Assembly (NCBI RefSeq): GCF_041321155.1
Contig: NZ_JBGGWB010000008.1
Span: forward strand, 1 to 64,000
Direction: 5' to 3'
Length of the DNA stretch: 64,000 nucleotides
From: Sphingomonas sp. IW22
GTDB taxonomy: Bacteria > Pseudomonadota > Alphaproteobacteria > Sphingomonadales > Sphingomonadaceae
Shown here: positions 35,928 to 44,319 of the stretch, piece by piece
Numbering within the stretch: the stretch's first letter is position 1
Layout of the letters: every line of letters begins with the position of its first letter
Made by a program: the position numbers and the translations under genes
The notes under the pieces: model-generated
What the model was told of the DNA's origin: nothing
The model's input: the letters and a program-made list of their open reading frames with translations, nothing else
The model's database searches: none

Positions 35928-36490
35928 TCCTGTTCCAGAGCTGCATCAATATGGGCAAGCGCCCGCGCGACGTGATATTGCACAGTCGGAATGGAAATCC
36001 CCATGCTTTCCGCAATTTCACGGTAGGTCAGTTCATCCACCCGATGAGCCAGGAATATGTCTCGCGTTCGTTGAGGCAGTTCCTCAAGGGCCCGCCTGTA
36101 TATTCGCATCACGTCTTCAACCTCGATACGCGCGGCCTGATCCGGCGCAACGGCCACTTCAAAGCCATCGTCGATCGGCACATGAAATGCCAGGAAGCGA
36201 GTTTCGAGGCGCTTGTACCGGTCCAGAAGAAGATTGCGGGCGATACGCTGGAGATACGCCGCCGGCCGTGGAAGAGTGGTCCTCGCCATGCAGCCGACAA
36301 GGCGAACAAAGGACTCCTGAACGAGATCGCCGGCGTCATCGCGCGAGCGCAGGCGGCGCTGGAAATATCGCTGCAGCCGCGGTGCCTCGGTTTCGTAGAT
36401 CTGTCGAACATCGGCGATCCCGGCACCTGCGTTTTCCTGAGGGACATCGTCTCTCAGGCCTTCTGGCGGATTGAGGTTTTTAGACGACAT
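35924..36490 (-). CDS. FecI-like ECF sigma factor
   Basis: 188 aa from ATG 36490, with GAGGAA about 9 nt upstream; GTG at 36508 is an alternative. Region 2 is recognisable (APRLQRYFQRRLRSRDDAGDLVQESFVRL) and region 4 too (LEELPQRTRDIFLAHRVDELTYREIAESMGISIPTVQYHVARAL). With FecR and the STN receptor it forms a cell-surface signalling set. It probably drives the receptor and isopeptidase genes, and possibly its own operon, when the peptide binds. Confidence 0.9.
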   Translation of the reverse strand: MSSKNLNPPEGLRDDVPQENAGAGIADVRQIYETEAPRLQRYFQRRLRSRDDAGDLVQESFVRLVGCMARTTLPRPAAYLQRIARNLLLDRYKRLETRFLAFHVPIDDGFEVAVAPDQAARIEVEDVMRIYRRALEELPQRTRDIFLAHRVDELTYREIAESMGISIPTVQYHVARALAHIDAALEQE

Positions 36491-36508
36491 GAAATCACGG
36501 TTCCTCAC

Positions 36509-37197
36509 GACGTGGCAGCGCGTCCTCGCAAATGCGAGGAAGAAGCGATGTGAGGTGAGCCGAGCCGTCGTTTAACGAAGCGGCCGGCGCTCGACCCGTA
36601 TGTCGAGCTTCGAGATACCTGACAGGATAATCCTGCGGGCGGCTGCCAGATTCCAACCCGCCTAGGTACTATGCCTAGAGTCCGGGACTCAATCAAGCTT
36701 TCAGTATCGCAACCTGTTCCGTACGTTTCCCGCTCGTAGTCCGGCTGCACGACAGCCAACGATCTGTTGTTGAATCGCGACTTCATCCGACCTGATCGCT
36801 ACGTTCCAATATGAGCTGGCATCTATTAAGGTCGCCACTTGCCGGCTGAAGAGGTCGTTCCAAAGCCATGTGCCAGTAGGGACGACATTTACTGGACCGA
36901 CAATGCGCCATCACCCACGCAGCCTTCGCGGCGCGGGGCACAGCCAAAATCTGCGTTATTTTCTGCGCAGTGAATATAGCCAAATGGCCGAATATCTGAT
37001 CGGCGGGCCAAATTCGCTGAACGTTAGAGGTGGCGCATTGGGACAAGCAGCGAGTTGCACTATAATCGTCTCCTCCCATCCGAGCGAGAAGGCGTATCTG
37101 CCAGAGCGCGCCGGCAGACCTTGGGAACAGAACATCCCCTTCAGCCGTTAATTGACTGGAAAGCGTGTCGCATATAGAAAAATGCGAGGAGTAAAAA
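36509..37197. other. 688-bp gap upstream of the sigma gene, no gene seen
   Basis: Both strands show only short frames without domains or good start contexts. The stretch separates the lasso cluster from the toxin-like patch and must hold the sigma-gene promoter; I could not locate it. A decayed gene around 36800-37080 is possible but not identifiable. Confidence 0.4.
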
Positions 37198-37386
37198 ATG
37201 CAGCAGGTTGCTCAGTACGATTCGCTTAATCGTCGGCGCGAAAAACAGTCCGCCCGCGAGCAGGATGATCGTGCGCTGCGCGAAGGCGCTATTTCACCTG
37301 AAGCGTTGAGCCAGCGCAACGGCTTTTTCTCCGGCATCGATTTTTCGCGCGCTTCCGTGCGCCGTCCGCGGCGGATCGCAGCCTGA
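37198..37386 (+). CDS. 62-aa small protein ahead of nucleotidyltransferase
   Basis: Start ATG has GAGGAG about 8 nt upstream. The protein is very polar and basic (LNRRREKQSAREQDDRAL), with an EALSQRNGFFSG middle. Its stop overlaps a possible CTG start of the next frame (CTGA at 37383-37386). It could be the antitoxin partner of the nucleotidyltransferase, or its true N-terminus in another frame. No family recognised. Confidence 0.55.
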   Translation: MQQVAQYDSLNRRREKQSAREQDDRALREGAISPEALSQRNGFFSGIDFSRASVRRPRRIAA

Positions 37387-38204
37387 GCGAAGGGCATCTC
37401 GACCCTGCTGCTGTTCTCGATATCGCCTCCCACCTTGTTCTCGAAGACGGGGCCTTTGTAATCGGCGGACAAGCGTTGAACCTCTGGGCGGAATTCTATT
37501 CCGCCGCTGAGGAGTTGCACGCTTACCGACCTTACACCTCCAAGGACATCGACTATTTCGGACAACGGGAGGCGGCGCAGAAACTCGCCCTTGCGCTTGG
37601 CGGTAAAGTGCTCATCCCAAACGTGGACGACCAGACCCCCGAAACCGCGGTGGTTGAAGCAACGGTCGATGGAACGTTGATCCGTATCGATTTTTTGGGG
37701 CATGTGCTTGGTATACGGCCAAAGGAACTGACCGCCAGCGTGGCTGAAATCATCGTGCCTTATGACAATGGCGGAATTGGTGGCCAGGTGGCCATTCCAG
37801 TCATGAATCCTCTCCATTGCCTGCAAAGCCGGATTGCCAACCTCAATATCCTGAAACGACCCGATGATACAGCCAGGCGACAAGCTGCGGCTGCTCCGAT
37901 CGTGCTTCGCGAATATATCAGCCATGCGCTAGAGGAGGGCGATCACCGCGAAGCAACTCGAACGCTGCAAGGGCTGTTCCGCTTCCTATCGCGTGATCCT
38001 TCAGGCCGCCAGGCGCACAGACTGGCCGAACGTGACCCTCTGGACGTGCTGAAAATATTCGCTGAGGATGATCGCCTCGATGTCCGATATCGTACAAAAA
38101 TACTCCAGCGCGCCGTGACAAAGATTGAAAATCAACGTTCCGCTTTAGGTCGCGCTCTTGCGGCACTTAACATGCGTCGCACAATCTCACCCCGAGTAAA
38201 CTGA
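37383..38204 (+). CDS. AbiEii-like nucleotidyltransferase, start unclear
   Basis: The nucleotidyltransferase motifs are FVIGGQALNLW (GG at residues 28-29 from 37383) and, about 20 residues on, YTSKDIDYFG with the metal-binding D-x-D. The rest is helical, as in AbiEii/AbiGii-type toxins that modify tRNA or nucleotides. The first ATG/GTG/TTG codon in frame is TTG at 37476, which would remove the GG motif. CTG at 37383, overlapping the upstream stop, would keep it. So either a CTG start, coupling by re-initiation, or a frameshift joins it to the 62-aa frame. Confidence 0.65.
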   Translation: MSEGHLDPAAVLDIASHLVLEDGAFVIGGQALNLWAEFYSAAEELHAYRPYTSKDIDYFGQREAAQKLALALGGKVLIPNVDDQTPETAVVEATVDGTLIRIDFLGHVLGIRPKELTASVAEIIVPYDNGGIGGQVAIPVMNPLHCLQSRIANLNILKRPDDTARRQAAAAPIVLREYISHALEEGDHREATRTLQGLFRFLSRDPSGRQAHRLAERDPLDVLKIFAEDDRLDVRYRTKILQRAVTKIENQRSALGRALAALNMRRTISPRVN

Positions 38205-38219
38205 CCAACGGCTACGCGT

Positions 38220-39167
38220 TTATAGAACTCCGGAACTTCCCTTCGTTGGAGCTTCTGCACTGATTTTCAAGGCTGCGAGATGTTCGGAACAGACCTCATG
38301 TACAATGGGACCAAGGATACTTATCCTGCCAATGATCCATTCAAGCTCCTCAACCGAAATATCAAAATGCCTTGAATATTTGCCCTTCCGATAGCCGTCC
38401 TTCAGCTTCTGGAACATGGCGCGATCGGCACGAATCTCCCGTGGCCAAGCTTCAAACAGCCTTCTGTCAAGACCTTCCGACATACTCCTCAGAAATACAA
38501 TATTTGTGCTGCGAGGTACGTACAGTGTCAGCGTTGCTAGTACGCATTTATAAAGCAACTCACAGGACTGGTGAAAATCAAATGCCGCATCACTATGCCA
38601 ACCTTTTTCATAACTGATCTCAGCTAATGCAAAACGTCGCATTGCCGCCGGAAATAGATCTTCGAAATACTCCTTCGACATCGAATATGCCTGTTCAGGC
38701 GTCTTGGGCTTGGGTTTAGCGAGCGGCCGGTCATCGGACTGGTAAAGGATCACGCCATCTTTGGCGATTTCGGTGAACAAAGGGCGCCCATGGGACAGGC
38801 CGTCATTCACCTGCTGCAGCGTATGTACAATAAAATTGGCCGGTGCGCGGATCACTTTCTCGACCTGATGAGCGTCGAACAGGCGTTGCTCCGTTTCCTC
38901 CCAATAACGAGCGCCATCGGTCAGTTCCTTCTGGTTGACGACGACCAGAATATCATAGTCCGACATGAATTGGTTGGCATCGAAGGGGGCATCTACCCAA
39001 TCGCCCCTGGCATAGGATCCGAACAGAATGACCTTGAGTATCCGGGCAGACTTGCGCCGACCCGTCGCCTCCTGTGTCGCCTCGCGGAACCCCTGGAACA
39101 GCATCTCCACGACGCGGTCGAGTTCACGCTGCTTGGCGAGGGGAAGATGTTTGAGGTCGGTACGCAT
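38220..39167 (-). CDS. MNT-HEPN fusion protein (nucleotidyltransferase plus HEPN)
   Basis: 315 aa. N-terminal minimal nucleotidyltransferase domain: ILFGSYARGDW near residues 47-57 and SDYDILVVV near 69-77. C-terminal HEPN domain (residues about 165-300) with helical FHQSCELLYKCVLATL and a YRKGKYSRHF segment carrying the R...H signature of HEPN RNases. MNT-HEPN pairs are toxin-antitoxin systems in which the MNT AMPylates the HEPN; here both are in one chain. It converges with the AbiEii-like gene. Confidence 0.75.
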   Translation of the reverse strand: MRTDLKHLPLAKQRELDRVVEMLFQGFREATQEATGRRKSARILKVILFGSYARGDWVDAPFDANQFMSDYDILVVVNQKELTDGARYWEETEQRLFDAHQVEKVIRAPANFIVHTLQQVNDGLSHGRPLFTEIAKDGVILYQSDDRPLAKPKPKTPEQAYSMSKEYFEDLFPAAMRRFALAEISYEKGWHSDAAFDFHQSCELLYKCVLATLTLYVPRSTNIVFLRSMSEGLDRRLFEAWPREIRADRAMFQKLKDGYRKGKYSRHFDISVEELEWIIGRISILGPIVHEVCSEHLAALKISAEAPTKGSSGVL

Positions 39168-39210
39168 CAGTTCAGTCTTTCATCTCGCTTTCCATCATCT
39201 GGCATGCCGG

Positions 39211-39612
39211 TCATCGTACCAGTTCGACCACCACGCCGACGTCCAGTGTTTCCCATGCCCGATCGGCAGTCACAGCGGTCGCACTGTTGCACAGCGCCAG
39301 GGCCAAACAGGATCGATCACCCAGAGACAGCCCGCCGTCGCGCGTTTCGGGTCGCAGCTTCCCTCCAATTTCGGCCTGCGCACGATCCACAGGCACTACA
39401 TCAATGTCGAGTTCCGCGAGCATCATCTGCGCTTCAGCCGCATCGACACCATGATCGGTAAGCTTGGCCAACACCTCATGGTAGTTCACCGCCGACACCA
39501 GAGCACCGGTCAATCGCATTTCCGCCCGATCCGCTCCCGGCTCACCGAACAGGAGGCACAGCAGGGCCGAGGCATCGAGAACATAAACAGCACCGGTCTC
39601 GGCCTCAGTCAC
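39211..39612 (-). CDS. VapC-like PIN-domain toxin
   Basis: 133 aa from GTG 39612, which overlaps the antitoxin end and has GAGG about 8 nt upstream; an upstream TTG (39639) is less likely. PIN residues: Asp in VYVLDASALLCLLFGE, Glu in VNYHEVLAKL, Asp in LSLGDRSCLALA and Asp in TADRAWE. It is a predicted RNase. It lies 43 bp ahead of the MNT-HEPN gene on the same strand. Confidence 0.85.
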   Translation of the reverse strand: MTEAETGAVYVLDASALLCLLFGEPGADRAEMRLTGALVSAVNYHEVLAKLTDHGVDAAEAQMMLAELDIDVVPVDRAQAEIGGKLRPETRDGGLSLGDRSCLALALCNSATAVTADRAWETLDVGVVVELVR

Positions 39613-39853
39613 GGGCTGCCTCAGCACGGCGTTCGGCAATCAACTCTTCGGAAACAAGTCCTTCCTCGGGAGCGAAAGCGCGCAAACGCTCCTGAACACG
39701 CCTAAGCGCGGACCGAGCCGGTCGAATGCGGACTTCGTCGCCATTGACCTCGAAAAGCACCGTATCGCCGTTTTGCAGGCCGAGCGAACGGCGGATATCG
39801 GCGGGAAGAGCTATGCGGCCTCCTGCAATGACCTTGCCTCGCAAGATGGTCAT
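39605..39853 (-). CDS. AbrB-type antitoxin of the VapC toxin
   Basis: 82 aa counted from the ATG at 39853, where the family begins: MTILRGKVIAGGRIALPADIRRSLGLQNGDTVLFE, the swapped-hairpin DNA-binding domain. The C-terminal helix (APEEGLVSEELIAERRAEA) would bind the toxin. AGGA lies about 11 nt upstream of this ATG. The frame continues open into the winged-helix gene upstream without a stop, so a longer fused product (39605-40345, 246 aa) may also be made. Confidence 0.8.
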   Translation of the reverse strand: MTILRGKVIAGGRIALPADIRRSLGLQNGDTVLFEVNGDEVRIRPARSALRRVQERLRAFAPEEGLVSEELIAERRAEAARD

Positions 39854-40345
39854 GTCACTAACATCCTGAATGGTACCAGTGAGCTGATCGTACCTCATTT
39901 CCATGATCGGTATCAAGCTGCTGGATTGTCCCAGCGCGCAGATTTCAGAACTAAAGCTGAGACATTGCCCGATCAGGACATCAATTGCCTCCTCCAGGAC
40001 CTGCTTCATCGGCTCCGCGAGCCTTAGATCAGTGCATCGTCCATCTACGGGATCAGCCTCGCGTACAAGAGCTCCCAGTTCCTCCAGCCTGATTGAGCGA
40101 CGGTGCGCAGTCGATGACGCATGGTTGGGCGACAGGCATGCCGGATATATTCTTTCGCCTTCGACCCCGGCGATATAGATTTCCAGAAGATATCCCAGAT
40201 AGGGGCTCGACGAGAGTTTCATCCCCAACTTCCTGTCTATGGTTGCCGCCATCTTCAGAAAGGTCCGACATGCCGTTGCCCGGCACGTTTGCGGCCATAT
40301 GTCTTCACGTCCGTTGTCCATCGAGCTTATCGACTCTGGAAACAT
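39854..40345 (-). CDS. winged-helix (MarR-like) segment, runs in frame into the antitoxin
   Basis: 164 residues with a strong start (GGAGG 6 nt before ATG 40345) but no stop codon of their own. The middle has a MarR-like winged-helix pattern: LLEIYIAGVEGERIYPACLSPNHAS, then TAHRRSIRLEELGALVREADPVDGRCTDLRLAEPM, like regulators common in sphingomonads. The segment joins the AbrB antitoxin in frame, so it is either the N-terminal part of a fusion regulator or a gene truncated by arrival of the toxin-antitoxin pair. GTACC-containing dyads lie near the joint. Confidence 0.55.
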
Positions 40346-40427
40346 GAGCCACCTCCGGACCCCTGCTCGGGATGACAGCCGGCCTGCCGGTTCAGGCAGG
40401 CCTTACCGTCAAAGCGATTCACGCCGG

Positions 40428-41057
40428 TCATAGATAACCTGCCTTGCGAAAACTCGTCGTGCCGTTGCGCGCCACGACCAAATGGTCATGGACGATGACG
40501 TTGAGACATTTGGCGGCTTTCGCGATCTTTTCCGTCAGTTCCAGATCCGCGCGCGATGGCCTGCAGCAGCCGGATGGATGATTATGGACAAGCAGAATCG
40601 CGGTTGCTTCCAGATCGAGGCATCGCTTGAGAATTTCGCGCGGCCAGACATGGACGGCCGACACCGTGCCTACGCCTAGCACCTCGTCGGCGATCAACTC
40701 ATTGTTGGCGTTGAGGAACAGCACCCGTAGCTGCTCGATCGGCTCATAGGCCATGCGGCTGCGCAGATAGTCCAGCACGAGCTGATCACTGGACAATATG
40801 GGACGCTGCGTGAGTTGGCCCCTGAGCATCTGCGTCATGGCCCGCCTGAAGCAAAGGAAGGTCTGTTCGACCTCAACCGAGTCATCCAGCAATTCGATCC
40901 GTTCCGCCGAACGGGCCGATACCGCTTCACCGAGAGAGCCGAAGCGGGCGAAGAGACGCTCCGAGAGTTCTTCGGCGCGCGCCGGGCAGGTAAGACTGAT
41001 CAGTTCTTCCAGGGCGCGTCGACACCCAGGCGCATCAACCGTCTCCTGTGCCGCCAT
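40428..41057 (-). CDS. radC: RadC-family JAB-domain protein
   Basis: 209 aa from ATG 41057; the frame extends upstream, but that part is Cys/Arg-rich antisense-like sequence. The JAMM signature is intact: LLVHNHPSGCCRPSRADLELT, with the upstream Glu in the VLGVGTVSAVHVW region. A short N-terminal helical part (RALEELISLTCPARAEELSERLFARFG) is present. RadC-type proteins are common on mobile elements and phages; their function is unknown despite the repair-derived name. The start overlaps the end of a membrane protein gene by 58 bp. Confidence 0.85.
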   Translation of the reverse strand: MAAQETVDAPGCRRALEELISLTCPARAEELSERLFARFGSLGEAVSARSAERIELLDDSVEVEQTFLCFRRAMTQMLRGQLTQRPILSSDQLVLDYLRSRMAYEPIEQLRVLFLNANNELIADEVLGVGTVSAVHVWPREILKRCLDLEATAILLVHNHPSGCCRPSRADLELTEKIAKAAKCLNVIVHDHLVVARNGTTSFRKAGYL

Positions 41058-41494
41058 GTCGCTATCACCAGGACCATCTGGGCAAACCAACTCCATATCG
41101 CCAGCGCGTGCATATAGGCACGAGGAACCACTTCGGGTGCAATCACAAGTGCAACATGGATGACGACTTCCGCACCCAGGATCGCGGCGATCCAGATTGG
41201 CCAAAAGCGGGTGCTCCGAATTGAAAGCCATAGGAAGATACCCAGTATCAACATATCTATGATGAGGATTCCGGATTCCACGCTGTGAAAACGGGTGCCG
41301 AGGGGAGACGCGACAAGTACCGTCAGGCTTGCACCCCCTAAAAGGGTGGCCACCCCGATCCGTTCGGGTTGGCCACCCTTTGTGAAGGCGTAGACGCTGC
41401 TCAAAAGCAGAAACGCAAGGAACAGAGCTTGTCGTGTCATGGCGTGAAGCAACAACAAATGATGCAATACGTCAATTTCCCTCGGCAAACGCAT
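41000..41494 (-). CDS. multi-pass membrane protein
   Basis: 164 aa with about four membrane segments (LFLAFLLLSSVYAF, VATLLGGASLTVLVASPL, ILIIDMLILGIFLWLSI, WIAAILGAEVVIHVALVIA). The start ATG overlaps the upstream stop as TAATG, showing coupling to the 114-aa gene. The C-terminus is basic (WRHRRRLMRLG). Family not recognised. Confidence 0.6.
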   Translation of the reverse strand: MRLPREIDVLHHLLLLHAMTRQALFLAFLLLSSVYAFTKGGQPERIGVATLLGGASLTVLVASPLGTRFHSVESGILIIDMLILGIFLWLSIRSTRFWPIWIAAILGAEVVIHVALVIAPEVVPRAYMHALAIWSWFAQMVLVIATWRHRRRLMRLGVDAPWKN

Positions 41495-41838
41495 TACACG
41501 GCGCGAAGGCGGTGCTCCTCGGGCTGTGAGACGACAGCTCGAACCTTGAGCAGATCGCCATAACTGGTCTCCGCCAATCCCATCGCATCACTGGCGTCCT
41601 TGAGATTGGCGTGCGTAATGACGATCTTTTCTCGCGTTTCAGCCATCAGCAGCATAGCTGAAGCGGAACTCTGGATGGCATTCTGGCCTATCATGGCGGA
41701 CAGACGGGCATCCAGCCGTGCCAGCGGCAGCGCTGCGTTGAGCTCAGCAATGCGGGCGGCTGCGATATCGATAGCCTCCTCCGCGGCGAACAGACGTTCG
41801 GCAACATGTTTGGCGATGGATTGGCGTTGAGCGCGCAT
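41494..41838 (-). CDS. hypothetical helical protein
   Basis: 114 aa, almost wholly helical and Ala-rich (AKHVAERLFAAEEAIDIAAARIAELNAAL; AMLLMAETREKIVITHANLKDASDAM). GAAGGAG lies 5-6 nt before the ATG. It is coupled to the next membrane gene by a one-base overlap and lies 60 bp after the LuxR-type gene. No known domain; the layout suggests a small coiled-coil partner. Confidence 0.6.
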   Translation of the reverse strand: MRAQRQSIAKHVAERLFAAEEAIDIAAARIAELNAALPLARLDARLSAMIGQNAIQSSASAMLLMAETREKIVITHANLKDASDAMGLAETSYGDLLKVRAVVSQPEEHRLRAV

Positions 41839-41898
41839 GGTTTCTCCTTCCCGCTCACGCGGAGCAGGTCATATCGATAGAATATCTGGATTGCTGCT

Positions 41899-42468
41899 CT
41901 ATTTTCCTACGAGGCCGTTGATCGCCAGCAACAAGGAAATTCCGGCGCCTACGGCAAAGAGCATCAGGGTGGTGAGGATCGCGAAAACGATCAGCGTGGA
42001 TGATTTACTCAGCTCATTGCGTTGCCTCCCGGTTATGCGGAACGGCACAATGTCGAGCAAGGAAAAGCTTTGTTCGCGAAAGCCAAAGGGCTTTTGCTCT
42101 TCCGCGAAGAAATCCTCAACGTCGCCTTGCTCCACCTGGTCGTCTGCCTGGGTTTCGATGGAGGCAGTTGACCGGGAATCAGGCGCTTCGGAAATAGCCA
42201 TTGGGTAGGGGGGTAAATTCTGCCCCCCTTTGCGAGCCTCCCAATCCACGAAAAGTTGTGCTGCCTTTCTTCGCGACATGTCGCCGAGCATCTTGCGAAT
42301 TTCGAGGATATGGTTGTCCACTGTATGGTAGGACAGGTTCAGAATGCGCCCGATCTCCTTTGATGAATAGCCTTTGGCGGCTTCTCGCAGACAGTCGCCC
42401 TTGCGCGGGCTGAGGCGCTCGAACAGTTCCGAATAGTCTTCCAAGGGCGTATCCCTTCGCCGGTTCAC
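41899..42468 (-). CDS. LuxR-type regulator with C-terminal membrane anchor
   Basis: 189 aa. The LuxR helix-turn-helix comes first (FERLSPRKGDCLREAAKGYSSKEIGRILNLSYHTVDNHILEIRKMLG, residues about 16-61). It is followed by an acidic linker and one C-terminal membrane segment (STLIVFAILTTLMLFAVGAGISLLL). This is the reverse of the usual order, and no sensor domain is present. A G-rich tract lies just ahead of the start on the minus strand. It is divergent from the sigma-like gene at 42814. Confidence 0.8.
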   Translation of the reverse strand: MNRRRDTPLEDYSELFERLSPRKGDCLREAAKGYSSKEIGRILNLSYHTVDNHILEIRKMLGDMSRRKAAQLFVDWEARKGGQNLPPYPMAISEAPDSRSTASIETQADDQVEQGDVEDFFAEEQKPFGFREQSFSLLDIVPFRITGRQRNELSKSSTLIVFAILTTLMLFAVGAGISLLLAINGLVGK

Positions 42469-42483
42469 GGCGATCGCAAGCTG

Positions 42484-42511
42484 CCTTTTTCCCCGCCCTT
42501 CTCAACCCCTC
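42484..42511 (-). promoter_or_regulatory. G-rich leader tract of the LuxR-type gene
   Basis: Read on the minus strand: GAGGGGTTGAGAAGGGCGGGG, three to four G runs in a purine context, ending 16 bp before the start. It belongs to the family of tracts described in the findings. Confidence 0.45.
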
Positions 42512-42760
42512 TGCCGCCAGCCTCCGAGCGCATCGCATACTGTTTCGAGTATAATCCTTTCCGAAATATAGCCGGACCGCAGCAGGTTTGACAGATTGTT
42601 TCACAAGCAAATCGAAGAGAACCGCCCACCATCCTTGCGCCAGCCGGCCGATAGCATCCGCTGGCATTGGCCGAATTGGGGGATCGATGGCGAGCTCGGA
42701 CACGCACCAATCCCCTAAATTTGCAACCGGGATAAGGTTTCTCGCATGACCATGGATCGA

Positions 42761-42790
42761 GAAAGGGGAAGGGTGGGATTGAGCAGGGGA
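42761..42790 (+). promoter_or_regulatory. G-rich leader tract ahead of the sigma-like gene
   Basis: Runs GGGG-AA-GGG-T-GGG and, 8 nt on, GGGG, ending 23 bp before the start at 42814. The rest of the 345-bp divergent gap (42469-42813) holds no gene; an imperfect dyad with AATT/GGGGAT arms lies near 42673-42722. Confidence 0.5.
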
Positions 42791-42813
42791 ATATCCGACA
42801 GGAACGGGCCACC

Positions 42814-43299
42814 ATGCACAATTTTGAAATCGTCTCGCTGCTTCACGACCTCAGGCCCTGGCTTGTCGGCAGGCCCTGGCTCCGGCCTCGCCACAAAGCT
42901 GCGGCATTGCTGCACCGTCTCGACGCCATCGCAGATCAACTGGGTACACCTAGCCATCCGGCCATTGCCGCCGCCAGGGCCAGGCTGGAAGGCGCACCGG
43001 TGCTACGCATCGACGAGGATGAAGCCCATGTCGAGGAGACCCCTCAGGGCGTATGGGTCAGGGGATGGATCTGGGTGGAGCGGCAAGCCTTGCTATCCTG
43101 CGATGCGACGCAGGAAGCAAAGCTGCGCAGCGCCCTTGCGCAGATCCCGCAACAAAGGCGCGCCATCTACCTCGCCCACTGCGTCGAAGGCCTCACCTAT
43201 TCAGCCATCGCCGCCAAACTCGATCTCGACGTAACCGAGGTTCAGCGCGAGTTGGCGGCGGCGCTTCTGGCGCTGTCGATAGCTCTCGATGAGGCATGA
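42814..43299 (+). CDS. sigma-70 region-4-like DNA-binding protein
   Basis: 161 aa. The C-terminal part reads LRSALAQIPQQRRAIYLAHCVEGLTYSAIAAKLDLDVTEVQRELAAAL (residues about 105-152), like sigma region 4. The N-terminal part does not contain a region 2, so it is not a complete sigma factor. It overlaps the primase-like gene by 4 bp. It may recruit polymerase or regulate the element. Confidence 0.65.
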   Translation: MHNFEIVSLLHDLRPWLVGRPWLRPRHKAAALLHRLDAIADQLGTPSHPAIAAARARLEGAPVLRIDEDEAHVEETPQGVWVRGWIWVERQALLSCDATQEAKLRSALAQIPQQRRAIYLAHCVEGLTYSAIAAKLDLDVTEVQRELAAALLALSIALDEA

Positions 43300-44204
43300 A
43301 GAATGACCCGGCGCTAATGCACGCGACGATGGAAACTCTCCAACTGGAGTTCCTGGGTGCAAACTTGTGCCGACGGCTTGGAGGAACGTGGAGAAAGGAT
43401 CGCGGCCTATGCCTGTGTCCCGCCCATAACGACCATAAACCGAGCCTCTCCGTCCGCGTCGGTGACTCTGCCCTGCTGTTCAAATGCTTCGCAGGCTGCG
43501 ACACGGTCGCCGTTCTGCGGGCTATCCGCCGCCTTCATCTCGATCTGCCCGAGCGAGGCGCCCCGATCTCACCGATCAGGCACCGCCCCTTTCGAACCGG
43601 ATCCGGGCCGGCGCTGCGCGTCTGGGATGCCTCCAATCCGATCGCCGGCACGCCCGCCGAAGCCTATCTCGGCAACCGTTTCCTCACGCCGCCTTGGCGC
43701 GACCTTCGCTACAACCCGCGCACACCGTTGGGGCAGGGGAGGGCTGCCGTCTTTCGACCCGCACTCATCGCCGCAGTCCGCGAGGGCCATCGGATCGTTG
43801 CCATTCATCGAACCTTTCTCGATCCCGCAGCGGCCTTGAAAGCCAATGATCTGGCCGAACCGCGGATGATGCTCGGACGTCCTGGCCGTGGCGCCGTGCA
43901 ACTTGCCGCTGCGACCACTATCCTTGGCCTGGCCGAAGGCATCGAAACGGCGCTCGCCGCAATGCGCCTTCATCGAATCCCGGTATGGGCAACGCTTGGC
44001 GCCGAACGCGCTGCGCATATCCTGCTGCCCAGCCGACTGGAACGCCTCGTGTTACTCTTCGACAGGGATGCGGCGGGATGGAAAGCGAACCGCCAGATCC
44101 GGCTGGCCCATCAGTATACGGGTCTGAAGCTGTTCAGCCCATGGCCCCCCGTTCCTCATAATGACTGGGCAGATGTACTCGAGGATATGCCGCGCGCGGC
44201 GTGA
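43296..44204 (+). CDS. primase-like protein, CHC2 zinc finger plus Toprim
   Basis: 302 aa. A zinc-finger-like CLCPAHNDHKPSLSV segment with FKCFAGCDTVAVLRAI follows (residues about 35-75). The Toprim domain has GLAEGIETALAAM near 209-221 and LVLLFDRDAAGWKANRQ near 250-266. This is the DUF7146/Toprim arrangement of plasmid and phage DNA primase-like proteins. It is coupled to the upstream gene by 4 bp (ATGA). It likely acts in element replication or in complementary-strand synthesis after transfer. Confidence 0.85.
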   Translation: MKNDPALMHATMETLQLEFLGANLCRRLGGTWRKDRGLCLCPAHNDHKPSLSVRVGDSALLFKCFAGCDTVAVLRAIRRLHLDLPERGAPISPIRHRPFRTGSGPALRVWDASNPIAGTPAEAYLGNRFLTPPWRDLRYNPRTPLGQGRAAVFRPALIAAVREGHRIVAIHRTFLDPAAALKANDLAEPRMMLGRPGRGAVQLAAATTILGLAEGIETALAAMRLHRIPVWATLGAERAAHILLPSRLERLVLLFDRDAAGWKANRQIRLAHQYTGLKLFSPWPPVPHNDWADVLEDMPRAA

Positions 44205-44319
44205 CGATCATGCCAATGCGTAAAACCTGTTCGCTGCCGCGAGCGCATGAGCGCTTCCCTTGCTGACAATCCATTTCGCATGCGATCCTGTCTCGTACCG
44301 TCCCGTCCCGGCGCAACAA

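Noticed and set aside
36870..37151. 93-codon plus-strand frame in the gap before the nucleotidyltransferase
   Set aside because: No ribosome binding site, no domain, and the reverse strand is equally open; not enough to call a gene.
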